Part shown: piece after piece, positions 35,237 through 48,650 of the stretch
Position numbering within the stretch: the first letter of the stretch is position 1
Layout of the letters: each line of letters opens with the position of its first letter
NCBI RefSeq assembly: GCF_000002235.5
Contig: NW_022145596.1
Span: 2,508,852-2,572,851 of the forward strand
Direction of reading: 5' to 3'
Origin: Strongylocentrotus purpuratus
Lineage: Eukaryota; Echinodermata; Echinoidea; Camarodonta; Strongylocentrotidae
Length of the DNA: 64,000 bases
Translations under genes and position numbers: made by a program
The notes under the pieces: model-generated
Database searches by the model: none
What the model was told of the DNA's origin: nothing
What the model saw: the letters and a program-made list of their open reading frames with translations, nothing else

Positions 35237-38200
35237 AGGAGCGTCGAAAATCTGTGATTGTTGTTGGAAATATACTTGTGTTTATTTTAATTGTTACTAT
35301 CATCGCCAAACATTCAAATCTGCAGACATTTCATTTGTGTCCCAACTGCAAATTTGATCACCCCATCCTCATCAAAGTCTACAATAAACTGTTAAGAAAC
35401 AAGAATAAATTCTTAATAAATCGATTTGCTTTAACAAACATTATTCATACTTTTATTAAAAATATTTGCAAGCAATAATGATTGTATATAATGTGTTATT
35501 TGAGGTTTTTCAGTGTTCATGTTGTATTTTTAACGCCAATATATTTACCAAATTGATCAAAGGATGATTCTTCATAAACTATCATTAGCGTACAGATAAG
35601 AACCTTATTAAATTCAGAGATAAAAGCAACGAGCATCTGTAGGTCGATGCCGGAGAAAAGAAGGACGACCGATATGAGAATTGAGATTTACTATGTTGAT
35701 GAGGAGGAGCCCCCAAAGAGTCCCCTCACATCCGTTTTAATTTTACTCTGCGTCAAAACAACAATTTCGTGTCCATTTCATCGCCCTGATCCTAGGGTCT
35801 AGTGATTGAAACCATGGCAACCAGCTGCGAAAGGGTACAGTTAGAAGCAGCACGAATGCAGCTTACATATGATTTTAGAAACTTATTATTTCTGGGATAA
35901 TTATAAATCTGCAATGCCACATCCACAGGAACGCTTTAGAATAAGTCATTTAAAGAACCGTAGTTTCCAACATGGCAGACATGGAATGTTACGAGCATTG
36001 AATTATCTTCTGGAATATTCTGTCAAAAAGTGTTACTGCACGACAAGCGGTTTGTCAAATTTTCTTTGTTGTGTATGATCGATAATATATGCAGTGTTCC
36101 ATCTTCATATACGATTCTAAGAAACAAAATGGAACGTTTGATTTTTTTTCAGGGATACAAATAGATCTCTTTTTATAGATAAATTATGTAAGCATCAAAA
36201 CTTAGATACTAATACAGAAGTCGCAAACAGAAAGGCAACATTATTAGTTTAGGTTTTATAATTATGATGAATGTATCCCTCACAAGTAATAGGGGAGGGG
36301 TAGAAAAACTTCAGAACACTTTTCGGATGTTGTTTAATGCCGTTGTTTAATACCGTCTGGCTAATGACGTATGTTAGCTTATATGGGGTGGAAACATGAT
36401 ATATGGGAGGCACATAATGTCTAAATCTGTCACAACATTACGTAAGAAAGCGAGACTGTAAAGAAAAATATGACACAGCGAAATTTCTAGGAAAAATGGC
36501 CATTTGAGAAGTCACCAAATACATTTATTAAATTTATATAAGGATAATATGATTTTAGTTTTTTTTTGCATACTTTGTTTAAGTTTGTTATACTGGACTT
36601 AAGCCTCTTCTTAGGTAATAGCTAAATATATCTGCACCAAGCGTATGCAAGGACAAGAGCTTCTGATGTAAGAAAAATACTGTATTTCTTCAAATTAAAA
36701 CGTGATTTTAAAAAAAATCACTAGCAGGTAAGACAAACGAACGTGTATGTATTTTTTCGATCTCATATACTTTACAAAAGTCACAATTCAGTTTTTATGG
36801 CTGCAAGTTTTTTTTTAATCAATTAACCATCTCAATTCAATTCAATATTTTGTTAAACGTTGGTAATCCTTGTATTTGGTGTGAGTGAGGCATTTCTAAG
36901 CCTTCTTGATATCAAGGTCGATTCAAAATCCAGCGGTGATCTGACCCCTTACAAGATTTGTTGGAGACTTTTCAAGTCATGCATCCCTCTTTCCCGCCAA
37001 AACAGCGATTGGAATCCCTAAAGTGACACGCGTCCTGTATGTGATGGATATCCGGCATGCATGATGGTATTAGAAGATACTACAAGTTCGGTTTCTTTGC
37101 CAAGATGTCGGTTAAACCAGTCGGCATTAAGCCATCTGTCGCTGTCATCAGTATCATCCTCCCTGCTGTTTATTTTATATTATTAAAAATATATAAACTC
37201 CCTCTGTCTGTTTTCAGGAAGCCTAATGATATTACTAGGAAATAGAGACAACTTTTTGATGGTACAATGAAAATAATCATTTCCTTTGGTAAAAAACAAG
37301 GCCACACGGATGACCCCCCCCCCCCCAACAGCTCTAAGAAGGCAAACCCACCTCCATAACTGGAAAATAGCCATAGTATGAAGAAATAGAATTCTGATAG
37401 AAAGGAATTAATCATTACATGCGAAGCTCTCACAAATCATTATTTCATGAATTGTTTTAATCTGTAGTCCACACGCTTGGATGGTATTGCCGATTATCAA
37501 CGTTACATCTGCTATCTTTCTCATAAGTCTTCCTTTTTTTGTCTTTGATAATTAGATGAGAGTAACCTCAAATCATTATTATGAGCTGTGTTTCTGACCT
37601 AACATTTTCTTTCAAATATATTTTGTCTCTACATTATATCTGCCCGTTTCTGTGTTTCTATACTATTATCTTGCCAATGACATCTCTGATTATGTGTCTA
37701 TAAATCTATCGGTAACTGATGCACCCGCTCATTCTACCTCCTTGATATACCAAGTCAAAATATATGGGGTCGAAAGAAAAACTGGAAACGCCCTAAACCT
37801 TTTTATACCTCATCATTCCAACTACAAGTGCCTGCAGCAAGTTGAAACTAACTTACCTGAATAGCGTCCTCAGTGTCAATATGCAAGACAGGTTTGAAAT
37901 TTTGGTAGGCATGGAGCATCTAATCTACAAACATCAATATCTTTTCATTTCAGACACCCCAGTGATGAAAAATAATTATTTCATTTAGATCATCACAAAA
38001 AATTCATCATCTTGCATTAAAAACTGGCTAGACATGTCTTTTAATAATAACTGTTGGTGTGATTTCGTGGGAAAATGGTATTTGACGAGACACTAGTGAT
38101 ATTGATCAAGGCATAGCGTACGACACTTGCAGGAGCTGTAGCGTAAAACACATCTGCGCCTGAAGCGGGAGACAAAAAAACGAAGTTACTAACATCTGCC

Positions 38201-39577
38201 TCGCAAACGGACTAGAATAGAGAGTGGCCCAGTCGCGAACAGCAAATGTGTTTATCACAAATACTGTGTAAATACGAATGTATTCAAATAAACACAGATC
38301 TACAACATTGCGGTTGAGTTTTGTTTCGCTTGAATGGCATAAGGGACAAGGTTGAACATCGTTTGTCGTCTGGTAATACACGAGCTGCAGGCGCTCTCGA
38401 TACCACACACAGACGCAGAGTGGTATATTTTACACTCATTTAAAACCATTAGGACCAATTACAGCATATCTCAATAAGCCCCTCAAGTCTTTGTTGGTCT
38501 TATCCCTCTCACTACCTGAGTCACTCTCCCTAACATGACTCCAAGTGATTACCCTGTCCTAAAGGTATCCTACCGCCTAAAACCCATCAAAGATTGGGAA
38601 TGCCTGAGTCAATGTTTGGTCTGTAAACTGTTAAGAAAATAGTTGCCGCGAGCAATTGCCAACGGAAGTTTAAGATTCTCCTAAAAACGAAATAAATCAA
38701 GAAGAAAAAAAAACCCTAATGACGAATTCGTCCATCATCAAAGAAATTTAGGTACGAAGTGCTTTCATACCCTCAAAGCCATTTCCGTTGAATATCAATG
38801 TTTTTCATTTGTTCTGGTCTCTCCAGCTCTCTCGAGTCGAAATATATTTTGGGAATATCATTCTTCTCCTTTCGAAATTTGCATCGCATCGTTTTAGATC
38901 TCTACACCTGTTTTATACCTCTCTATCGTTCCGTTTATTTTCTGTATGAAATTTTATTTGTATATTTGTATATCTGACATATTTTCTATCTGTCTAATAG
39001 TATATGTTTGTCTCTTTTTTCCGCTGTTAAACCGATTCCCTGATTCTGTTCTTTGTTTCGTTGTGCCTATTACTTCGGGTTTTTGTCCAATCTCTCTCTA
39101 GCTTACTTTCAAATTAAAGATATTTTGTTATGCCTGACCTACTTACAGGAATGACTTGATAGACATTGTACATGAGTCTGAAAAAGCACGACATTTTTGT
39201 TTAGACTTAACAATTTTCCCGATTGAAATATTTAAACGATGCTGTGTGTTTCAATGATTGATCATTTCTTAAAAATCCATTATGCCATAATTATTTGGTT
39301 TGAATGATTACGAAAGATCCTTATGAACTGAATTGATCATGTGTTAATGATAAATAATTGAATCGTGTCTTTCTTCAACGAAACCTCCGATACCATCATC
39401 AATCTTACCAGCATCATCGCGACCATGATGATCTTATAATGATTTACATTTTTTGTAATACGTTTACATTTCTTCCTTGCCAACCATTACCAGTCAAACC
39501 GATAAAACCAACTCCACACCGTTTCCAGATCGACCACACCCAGTTTTGGGCCATGTTGGGTAATGTAATTGTCAATC

Positions 39578-39613
39578 GGTCTGGTGTCAGTCTGGTGTCG
39601 GTCTGGTGTCGGT
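39578..39613 (+). repeat. 11-bp tandem repeat, GGTCTGGTGTC type
   Basis: Three 11-bp units (GGTCTGGTGTC, AGTCTGGTGTC, GGTCTGGTGTC). A related array is at 44388-44427, and the flanks also resemble each other. Confidence 0.8.
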
Positions 39614-40112
39614 GTTGGGTATAAAGTATGTAAATTTCATTTTTCCTTTGATCTACTGGTGTCCGACTTTGCGAACGTAAATGGCATCCTCTGTTAGTAC
39701 TGTATGTATTCTTAGTTTACAGTACACCATTAATGAAAATCAATCAAAGTGTTTTTATTATCATCGTCATCACGATCATTATTATTATCATGCTCAGTAT
39801 GATCAGATAATGGTCACATCATCATATAAAGATTGTATCAACATAGACAGAAATAACAATCACGTCAAAAGTAAAATATAAAACATAATAAAACATTATG
39901 AATTGCCCCTGCCATGTGAAACATGAGCATGTCACTTTTCAGGTTCCTAACAAACAATGAATTACTGGGACAACTATTCACAGCAAAATCTCGTTTAGTC
40001 CATAGATCAATTCACAGACATACTAGCGTGTAGGATTGGAACATATTATACAAGAGAAATTCAATATGAAATCACATTAATCATAATTAAAATGTGGATA
40101 TTGATGACTTAC

Positions 40113-40207
40113 CTAGCAACCGAAATCCATACAATCGTGACAATGACAGCGACGATGTTCGTGCATAGATAGATCAACCAAGCGAGACCAAATAATTGAC
40201 ACCACAG
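40113..40207 (-). CDS. Candidate internal exon encoding a membrane helix
   Basis: A 95-bp segment is bounded on the minus strand by a good acceptor (pyrimidine-rich, ending CATCTCTAG) and a consensus donor (GTAAGT). One frame is open throughout and encodes 31 residues plus two bases. Most of it is a hydrophobic helix with the core GLAWLIYLCTN followed by IVAVIVTIVW. A second frame meets TAG only at the exon's last bases; the third has a stop. The W-L-x-Y then A-x-x-V-T-x-x-x-W pattern recalls one helix of rolling-stone-type multi-pass proteins, but one helix cannot prove that. Neighbouring exons were not found within a few kb. It could also belong to another multi-pass protein such as a receptor. 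Confidence 0.35.
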
Positions 40208-40624
40208 CTAGAGATGAGAGTAGTTTTCATTAAAATCTTTGGTAGATGGAGACGGGCGGAGAGTCATTACCAGTGAGAGGTGAGGCGGTTTCAATCAAAT
40301 CTATAGAAACAGTTGAAATGGAAGCCGATCTCATGTTTTCGTGAAGAAGACAAGTTAATGAATTTGGAAACATTAAGCGCCAAGCGTCAAAAGGCTGTGG
40401 ATGAATCGAACAATCTCACCGAACCTGCATTTGAAAATAAAAGACAAAAGAACAAACTGACAGGTAGATTATACATGACAGGTGGCAACGGAGTATCATG
40501 TATCGAAGTTCAAATAGATGAAATTTTGTTTTCCTTTGAATGCATCAGCTAGAAATAACCATTTTCCTTATGACAAATTACCTTGAGTTTATTGATTCAT
40601 AGATGCTAATGTATGAATGTCGAC

Positions 40625-40830
40625 AACAAAGTGATGACGATGGTGGTGACGGTAGAGGTAATGATAAAGATGGTGCTCATGCTGGAGGTGTTGGTGTTGT
40701 GATGGTGATCATGGTAATCAAGGTGATGATTATCGTGATGATTATGGTGATGATGGTGGTGGTGGTGGTGATTATGGAGATGGTGGTGGTGGTGGTGGTG
40801 GTGGTAGTAGTGGAAATGGCGGTCAGTGAG
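40625..40830 (+). repeat. GGT/GAT triplet tract
   Basis: TGATGG/TGGTGG triplets, densest at 40750-40810; the Val/Met open frame is a repeat translation. Confidence 0.9.
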
Positions 40831-41879
40831 ATTCTATAGATGATGATGGTGTGTTCTTTTTGCGATGGTGTCAACCGTTAACGCCAATAAGTAAAATACA
40901 AAATAAGACAACAGCAACCAAAAACATTAAATACCAAGTGACTTCAATTACATCAGTGATGTTTTAACAGTCAAACGGCTCTCCCTCTCCCAACTTCAAG
41001 TGGAAAGGCTCCAGACACTAGCTATGTACGTCTTCTCCGACAAAAATCCTACTTTTGTTTTTCTTTGGAGACACGTCAAGACGCTCACCGTCCAAATGCG
41101 TCCAACTGCGTCCAAAACACTTCGATTATTGAGTGAACTATGTATTGCGATTTTTTTTCTTTCTTTCTATGTAGACTCACTTCAGAAGAAAAAAACGCGA
41201 GGTAGTTGGCGTTCGAAACCAATATGGGATGAGAAACGATGACTGGATAATAAAGAAACATCTTTACCTTCCGAACATGGTATCGTTGAAACTGATTTTA
41301 GAAGAAAAGGTTGATTGCTTAACTGCATCCTCTGCAATTGTGTCAAACTTGTAACACCTTTTGAAGAAAAATAATCCAGCTGTTCACATTACATCTTCAT
41401 CATCAATGTTTTCACAGCTGACAAATCATGTTTAAATGCAAATATGATGAGCATATGCGTGAAAATGGAAAGCGAAACGAATGACTTAATTAAAATGTAC
41501 CAAAATGCTGAAGAAAATCTATTAATTTGCGTGAAATGTGTGCATTCCTGCAACTCCCAAGTTTGGCGTTATCCTTCCACATCGTCCACATGAAACTATA
41601 GAAAAATGTGATGTCATGAATCACTGGTAGGACCACAGCTGTATCAGTATCAAGACTCGGATGATGTGAGATGACAAGTGTCCAGCAGGGATGGTGAGCA
41701 GAGAAAGGTTCATTGCGAGTGACGACGTCTTTGATCTTGGAAGAAGAGTTGTCGGCCAGGAGATTGAAATTGGTAAATCAACAGAGAGGAGAGAAAAGGA
41801 CGCCGAAAGTCAAAACCGATCCGAAATAGCGCGATAACGGTCAAGCATGACCGACTGACTCGAAGAGGTGTTGATGCCC

Positions 41880-42475
41880 TCACCTTTCTCTCTTTCTCTC
41901 TCTCTCTCTCTTTCTCTCTATCTCTCTCTATCTCTCTCTTTCTCCCTCTCTTTCTCTCTCTCTTTATTTCTCTCTCTCTCTATTTCTCTCTCTCTCTATT
42001 TCTCTCTCTCTTTCTCTCTCTCTCTTATTCTCTCTCCATCTCTCTGTCTCTCCCAATCTCTCTCTTTCTTTCTCTCTCTCTGATCAATCTCTCTCCATCT
42101 CTCTGTCTCTCTCAATCTCTGTCTATATCTCTCTTATTCTCTCTCCCCCTCTCCGTCTCTCTCTTTCTCTCTCTCACTCTCTCTCTCTTTCTTTCTCTCT
42201 CTCTCTCGCTGTCTATCTCCATCTCCCCCTCTATCTAGTTATCAATATATCTCTCTTTCTCTCTCCTCGTTCTCCTCCTCCTCTTTTTTCTTCTCCTCCC
42301 CCCCCCCTCTCCATCTCCCCATCTCTCATATCATTCCCCTCCCCCGCTCTTTTTTTATTTAGCTTTGTTGTCCCTTGTTCTATAACGCTCCCAATATATC
42401 TAGTTCTTCTCTCTCCCTTCCTCTCTTCCTCTCGTCTGCTTTATCTCCACCACTTGTCGCCTCTCTTCCCAAATG
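41880..42475 (+). repeat. Very long polypyrimidine tract
   Basis: About 600 bp almost entirely C and T, with higher-order variants (CTCTTTCTCT, CTCTATCTCT, CTCCATCTCT). It is the longest such tract in the window. Confidence 0.9.
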
Positions 42476-44387
42476 ATAAACAGCGAAAGCATGATGGATT
42501 TTCATTTTTCCTAGGATGCATAAGCCTTACCCGTCACGTCAATTTTGAAGAATGCGTTTATTTCATGGCGTTTCATAAGATAATTACCATGAGTTCTAAT
42601 ATCATCACCACCTGTATCAGTTATTCAGTAAATGATATCGGAAATATGAAAGTGCAATTTAAAAATCTAGAAAATAAATGGGTTTCGGGGTACATCGAAA
42701 ATGAAAACACCACTACACCACGGTAGTGACGCGAGCACGAAAACAGACTGAGTGGTTTGAGTTCGATAATGAGTTGAGCTCCCCAAATCCTCCCTTCACT
42801 CAGCGAGTGGTAACGAGGCCCCTACGTCCCCTTCCCTGGGGGCACGACACCAAAAGTCCCCCTTCCCTATAGAGACAGGGGGCATATATATGAAACAAGG
42901 GTTTCCTTATAGGTTCACCTGCTCCCCTACCGAGGTTACAATGCGATGTTGAGCTATGAGCGACTGGGAAAGTTAAATAATCGTGAGTTTTAAATTCATA
43001 TAAATCTCGAGAATCTCGACAGAACAAAATAATTCGACAGAAATGGAAAAAGATAAAATAATATTACGTTCCAGGCACAAGAAAAAGAAAAACCCGGTAA
43101 AAAGTAAATTAGAGCACAAATTGGCAAGTGGCAGAATCAAGCGAGACGAATATGCGCTCAATGGCATTAACGTTTGTGTTGAATGACGAAAAAGGAGAGA
43201 ATTTTCAAAAAGTGCCCTCGACACGTACTTCTTTATCTGTCTGTCTGTCTGTATGTCTCAGTCTGTCTGCTCTCTCTCTCTATCTTTCTTCCTAAATTTC
43301 TCATTATTTCTCCGTTTCATTCACCTTTCTAGCTGTCCCTATTTTCCACTGATCTTTTCACCAAGTCTCTACGGACTACACACGACGAACGATCAGACAG
43401 GAGTTTGTCTGTACCTCGAACCGTTTATGAATTTTGATAGCAGAGGGCATAAATCCATCATCCACTCGGAGCCGTAGAACCTGTTTATTATAACCTTCAT
43501 CTGTCTCTGTCCTTCACCTTACTCCATCGTACCCTGCTGCATCCCCGTGGACTTGAGGGTGAGGTAGGATCCTTCACCCCAAGGCCCCTTTTATTTCTAA
43601 CAAAACGCCCTTTTTCTTTCTTATGTGCCTTGCTCACAACAAGGCATTAATCTTCATATCTTCCATTTTTTTCTTCAAATTATCATGCCCCCATGCAACA
43701 GCCCTTTAGCTCTCACTCACTCTCGCCGTCCATACCTCTTACATTTAATCTTACAAAACTTTTTTTCTAAATTAAACACACTACCGCTTGAATTCAAACG
43801 TGCTTTAATATCTGCATCTGAGCATAATTTGCATCGAGTGAACTTACTGTATAACCTATTGATATTTCATATTCTAATCTCTGATGTTGATTACAGAATA
43901 GTTAGGAAACAGGCTTAACCATTTTGACATTCTTTCCCTTATTTTCTCTGTAAAGAACAGCGGTTCTACAGAGTTTTACGAAAATATGGAATTTCTTTTC
44001 TATTTGTATAAAATAAACAACGAAGAATAATGTTTTATTTCTGTGGTGGATAGATCTACAATATTAAACAAAACATTGGAGACAGGTTGTTAATGAGAGC
44101 ATGAAATAATAATCACGTACAGGGTTATCACAAAATCTTTATGTACAGAGTAGAATGCATGATTTCATTTCGTTATGGTACCTGGCCATCTGAAACATGT
44201 CTGATAAATGAATGACCTTCCACAACGAAAATTCTGTTTAATTTGAACAGAAGACACGGATAAAACGAACTACTTTACACCATCTGAAACTCATAAGTCA
44301 GTCACCCCAAGAAGTACCAGCTGGTAACTTCTTGGTCACACCGCCAAACCTACTCCAAACTGACCGATTGTGGGTTACGTACTGCTC

Positions 44388-44427
44388 GGTCTGGCGTCGG
44401 CCCGGCGTCGGTCAGGCGTCGGTCTCG
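44388..44427 (+). repeat. 11-bp tandem repeat, GGTCTGGCGTC type
   Basis: Three 11-bp units (GGTCTGGCGTC, GGCCCGGCGTC, GGTCAGGCGTC). This is the CpG-retaining counterpart of the array at 39578-39613. Confidence 0.8.
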
Positions 44428-45349
44428 CTGATGTGACTGATGTAGAAGGGACATTATTATAAATATAATTTCTAAAGCTAGTCATCTTTACTTGCGTTTG
44501 ATTAATTTTCAGTCATGCATTAGTTTAAATTAAAAAACGAAAAACGAACAGACGATATGTTATCTTTCCCAGTTATTTGTTAGTTGTAGCAGGATAAACA
44601 ACTATAAAGTTTTCTGGTAGAACCACTTTCTCGTTTTGCTCTCAGCATGATGACGATGACTCTTAAAATAAGAATCATGATAAAAACGAAAATCATGGGA
44701 GCCATTTAAGGTCTGGATAACACATCACATCACTATTCCCGATAGTTGGAGGTTAAGCGATGTCATTTTCAAGAGGATGATTGGCTTTTTCGAGAGAAGA
44801 AGAAGACTATTTATGAATTCTTAGGTTATGATGAGGCCTCCACCTCGAGACTGCTCCTAAACCCGCTTGGGGGTTCGAATGATGAGATACTAAACAGCAC
44901 AACTGTTTGGGAGAAACTTCGCTCCAAGTTTCGTTTTGATAAAAAGCTTCTTTCTCCACTAATGGGATCGATGTTTGAAGATGCTTTAAAGAATTCAGTT
45001 CATTAATTGGATGAACGAGAGAAAAGAAAGATCGAAATTGGAAATGCAAAGACATGATAGCATGATTAGCAGCTAATGCAAGGTTCACAGTTTATTTTAA
45101 GATGTGAAGTTAGCAGTAAATATAAAGTCATGGAGTCACATCTGATAGACTGCATGTCCCGTAATTTACTCCGATATATTTCCAATTTTTAACACACGTT
45201 TCAATGTTAAATGTTGCTAATTATCGTTATAGTTTTTGTTCAACGTTGATAAAGTGACTAAGTATCAATGCATGGTTCTGGGTTTTTATGTTACTTTTCT
45301 TTAAACAATTACACATACACAAAAAAAATCCTAGTTTGAATAGTTAAAT

Positions 45350-45540
45350 GTTGAATAATAATATTCGGCTTTTTTACAGCGCTCAATACTTCAACGATGT
45401 GTCAAAGCGCTTTACAGATATATTATTACCCCGGTCATCGGATTCAGGCTAACCCGCACATAATGTAAGCACATTCTCCACTCCTTGGGGAGCATTCCAG
45501 CCAGGCGTCATTTTGAAATGGATGGTAAGTTGGTTCGCGT
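45350..45540 (-). mobile_element. SINE tail domain, opposite strand
   Basis: Read on the minus strand, 45498-45427 contains GGAATGCTCCCCAAGGAGTG, then CTGAATCCGATGACCGGGGT, matching 34415-34478 closely. It ends with an AAAGCGCTTTGACAC segment and an ATTATTATT-type tail at 45350-45365. The part above 45500 does not match the 34.3-kb copy, so this is a different subfamily or a chimera. Confidence 0.6.
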
Positions 45541-46980
45541 CCCGTGCGATCACATTTTTTTATAGTGACTTGAGACCCGGATGCACTTTCCTCCAACGTC
45601 ATAAATAAATTGACTCGTCTCATATTTTATATATGAGTTTAAAGGAAACATTCTGAACAACATTCAGGAATACAGAAATTAATATTTGCCCCACATCATA
45701 GCAATTCTGACTCACAGATTTGTTATGTACAGAACAAAATAAGCAAAACTGAAATCAACAATGCGTCACAATGTACTCTTTGATATATTTTCTTGCCCAG
45801 ATATCCATGACCCCTCCCCTCGAACTAAGCCCCATATGATCATAAATAAATATTTGTTGAAAAAATTCTCATCAAAGAGCAATCAGTCGAATTCACTACG
45901 GGACTGGGCAGTGTCATGTCAGCCTGGTCTGACGGGCTGGCAGGCGTGAAGCAAAGCGTCTAATCGCGGGTTGAAATCAAGATGTAAATCATCATGGGAG
46001 CTCAGTCTCAATAACGTCTCATTCACGTCTTTCTCCAAATTGTAATTTTCATACTTATTTTCTCCCTTTTAAATACTGTCTGAACTTATAATATGGCTTT
46101 TCTATGATTTTATTCAGAATAATATAACATGTCATTTTGTGATAATTCGTATATGAGACGTGTTTTTGCTTGTTTGTTTTGGTCAATATTTTACTATTTC
46201 TTGTTAAAATATAGAGGCTTTTTGTGATATCACACCCAAAACTGACTTTGTCGATCACTTAATTCAGTAACATATTATGATTTGTTTTTTTAAATCATGT
46301 ACTGAGAAGCTTAAAAACATTCGCTATGGATTATTGTCAAATTATTTGATCTTTTAGTTTACTTCTCATTTTAGCTTTCATTATTTTGTTATATTTTTTT
46401 TAGACAAATAGATTTATGAGACAAACATCCATAAACTTTATGCCATAACTCTTGATACTTTTCATACATTCTTCTATCTCATCATCTTAATCTTCTTCTT
46501 CTTTTTAGTCAATTATATCACTCCCATTTCCTTCTTCCTTCACACACATCGTTCTGCATGGTTGTTTGCTCTAATAATGTCCGGAACAATAATTGTTTAT
46601 GTGCACCCAGGGAGTCTAGTCCTGGTTTGACCGATTGAAAACATTCATTGTATGTTTCTATTTACTAACCATTTAGGTCATGATAATGGTGCTAAATCAG
46701 ACATTTCAATACGAAAATCAGCCATTAAGAAGTGGTATAATCATGATGTAACGCCATAATAGGTTAGGAAGGGTCAGAGGAAGATCACAAACTATATCTT
46801 TTCAAAAGTTTTTATTACACGATTGATTTTTCCTTGACTCTCTTCATTTATCATAGATAAGTCTATTAAACTTTTGGGGCTAATATCAAGATCCATTCAT
46901 GTAGCTCAATTAATTACGGTATAGTGTCCTTCTAACACTAATAAAGACTATTTTGGCGTGCCTTATTTGGCCCCTGTCCC

Positions 46981-47030
<50 letters not shown>

Positions 47031-47100
47031 GTGTATATCTCTTCCTCCTTCCTTCTCCCCACTCTCTCTCTCTCCCTCTCTCAATTCCCCTATCCCTATG
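46981..47100 (+). repeat. (CT)n microsatellite
   Basis: Pure CT at 46984-47026 followed by CT/CCTT-rich sequence. Confidence 0.9.
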
Positions 47101-48389
47101 TATAACATGTTTTTCAGTTTCACCAAAAAAGCAGGACCCCCCCCCCCAAAAAAAAAAAATACTGGTGGTAGGTCGATTACAATTTTTTTTATGTGGTAAT
47201 GAATATTAGGAGGTATTAGAGGTGATTTGAGGAAAATTAATGAGTTTTTTATTACAGGGGTGTTAACGTTCGATATCTGACCCAGTAAAATTTGAGCAAA
47301 TTGGGAGCAAGCGGACTGAGGCAATATACGAGGACAACCCAGTAGTCGACATTCAGACAAACATGTGTTGTTCTCATAGAAGTTCTATATCAACAATGGA
47401 ATATTGTTTGGTATATTTTCACCATATTTCATTTCCATCCCTAAACGAGGAATTGTTGGTAAAATACTGATGCGAGTAAAGTACACTGAAATATGAGGAA
47501 TGAACTTTAGACTTTGATTAGTACGATGAGGAGTAAAAATAATGAACAAAAAAAGAAGAGAGTAATAAAAGGATAATGTAATGCTCATCTCACGATTCAC
47601 AAAATTCAGTTTGAATAGAAGCATTGAATATCCTCTGCATTTTTCGACTGTTCTAGATATTTTGTAGCTCATTTTTTGTAACCCTCCTTTCATACTAGAT
47701 GCTAACATACATCCTCCCGGGAATTAGTTCTGCTGTATTACTATTCGTGTATAATTTAACATCTATTTCAATTTCATCCATTACAGTAATGACAACAATT
47801 AGCATTACATACAGGCCCATGGCTTTTGCATAGCTGGGACACCAAATCACTCAGTCCGAGGTTCATTTCTATTAGATCTGTGTTTATGTTTCCATGTTGT
47901 TTTGATGATCTGACTTGCGCTATTCTCTTGCCATATGATCCATTCCTTCCCTACACTGTCAATGATTCTATTTTAAAGATGACACTTCACTACCTTTACA
48001 AAATTCATGCCCATCACCTGCTCTCCATACCCTCTAACTAAGGATGGTGACGAGGAGTATAACCATCATGTAATTTTTGAGAGTTTTATATAGTCTCATT
48101 ATGCATGATTTACGGTGTGCGTTTGAGTCATTCATATTTTGATCGTTAAATGCGTTGTAAATTGAGTAATTTCAGCTTTCCAGCTGCATGTTCTTTTATT
48201 GCGATAAACCGAATCAATTCAATTCAATTCAATAACTCATTCGCGGTTTCGACATGAAGAGAGTAAAAAAAAAAACACAGTAACAATAGGTCTATTAATT
48301 CACTTTCCGTTATTAAACAAGACATTTTGATTACAAAAATACAAATAAATTAAACCATTAAGCATTCTTAGATTTAAACACAACAAAGA

Positions 48390-48650
48390 TGTGATGGCTT
48401 AGAGGATGTAATTAAGGCAGAAGAGGGAGGTCCCTGGTTCGAAACCTTATCGACGCGCCATGCGTGCATGCAGTGCCCCGGTTCGGTAAGTCCATCTATA
48501 TCTGCGCATTGCTTTTATTGCTTTAATAAGGAAAGGGATTCAAGATTCTCTTGTAACCATGATAGCCTGCTACCCAGGTTACATAAAACCATGCAGGAAC
48601 ATGGTTCATCCACGAATATCAGAGAAAAATTATTGGCCACGTCGGTAAAG
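48390..48650 (+). mobile_element. Decayed tRNA-derived SINE
   Basis: A tRNA-like head (TGATGGCTTAGAGG, then GGGAGGTCCCTGGTTCGAAA with an intact B-box core) is followed by the GCGCCATGCGTGCATGCAGT stretch. The order of a tRNA-like head, a GCGCCATGC segment and a TGCCC-type body start matches SINEs seen elsewhere in marine invertebrates. The body is poorly preserved. Confidence 0.5.

Larger units (their letters stand above)
28301..40112. other. Intergenic, MITE-rich
   Basis: Contains the MITEs and SINE pieces at 31.4, 32.3, 34.3 and 34.9 kb and (ATC)n, (CT)n and (TA)n tracts. 29400-31400 and 35480-37850 show nothing recognisable beyond short chance frames. A CAG|GTAAGT minus-strand donor at 37861 follows a 21-codon open stretch but has no supported partner. 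Confidence 0.55.

Noticed and set aside
41630-41830. Both strands open with protein-like translations
   Set aside because: The two strands compete, neither has good splice sites or a family match, so no call is made.
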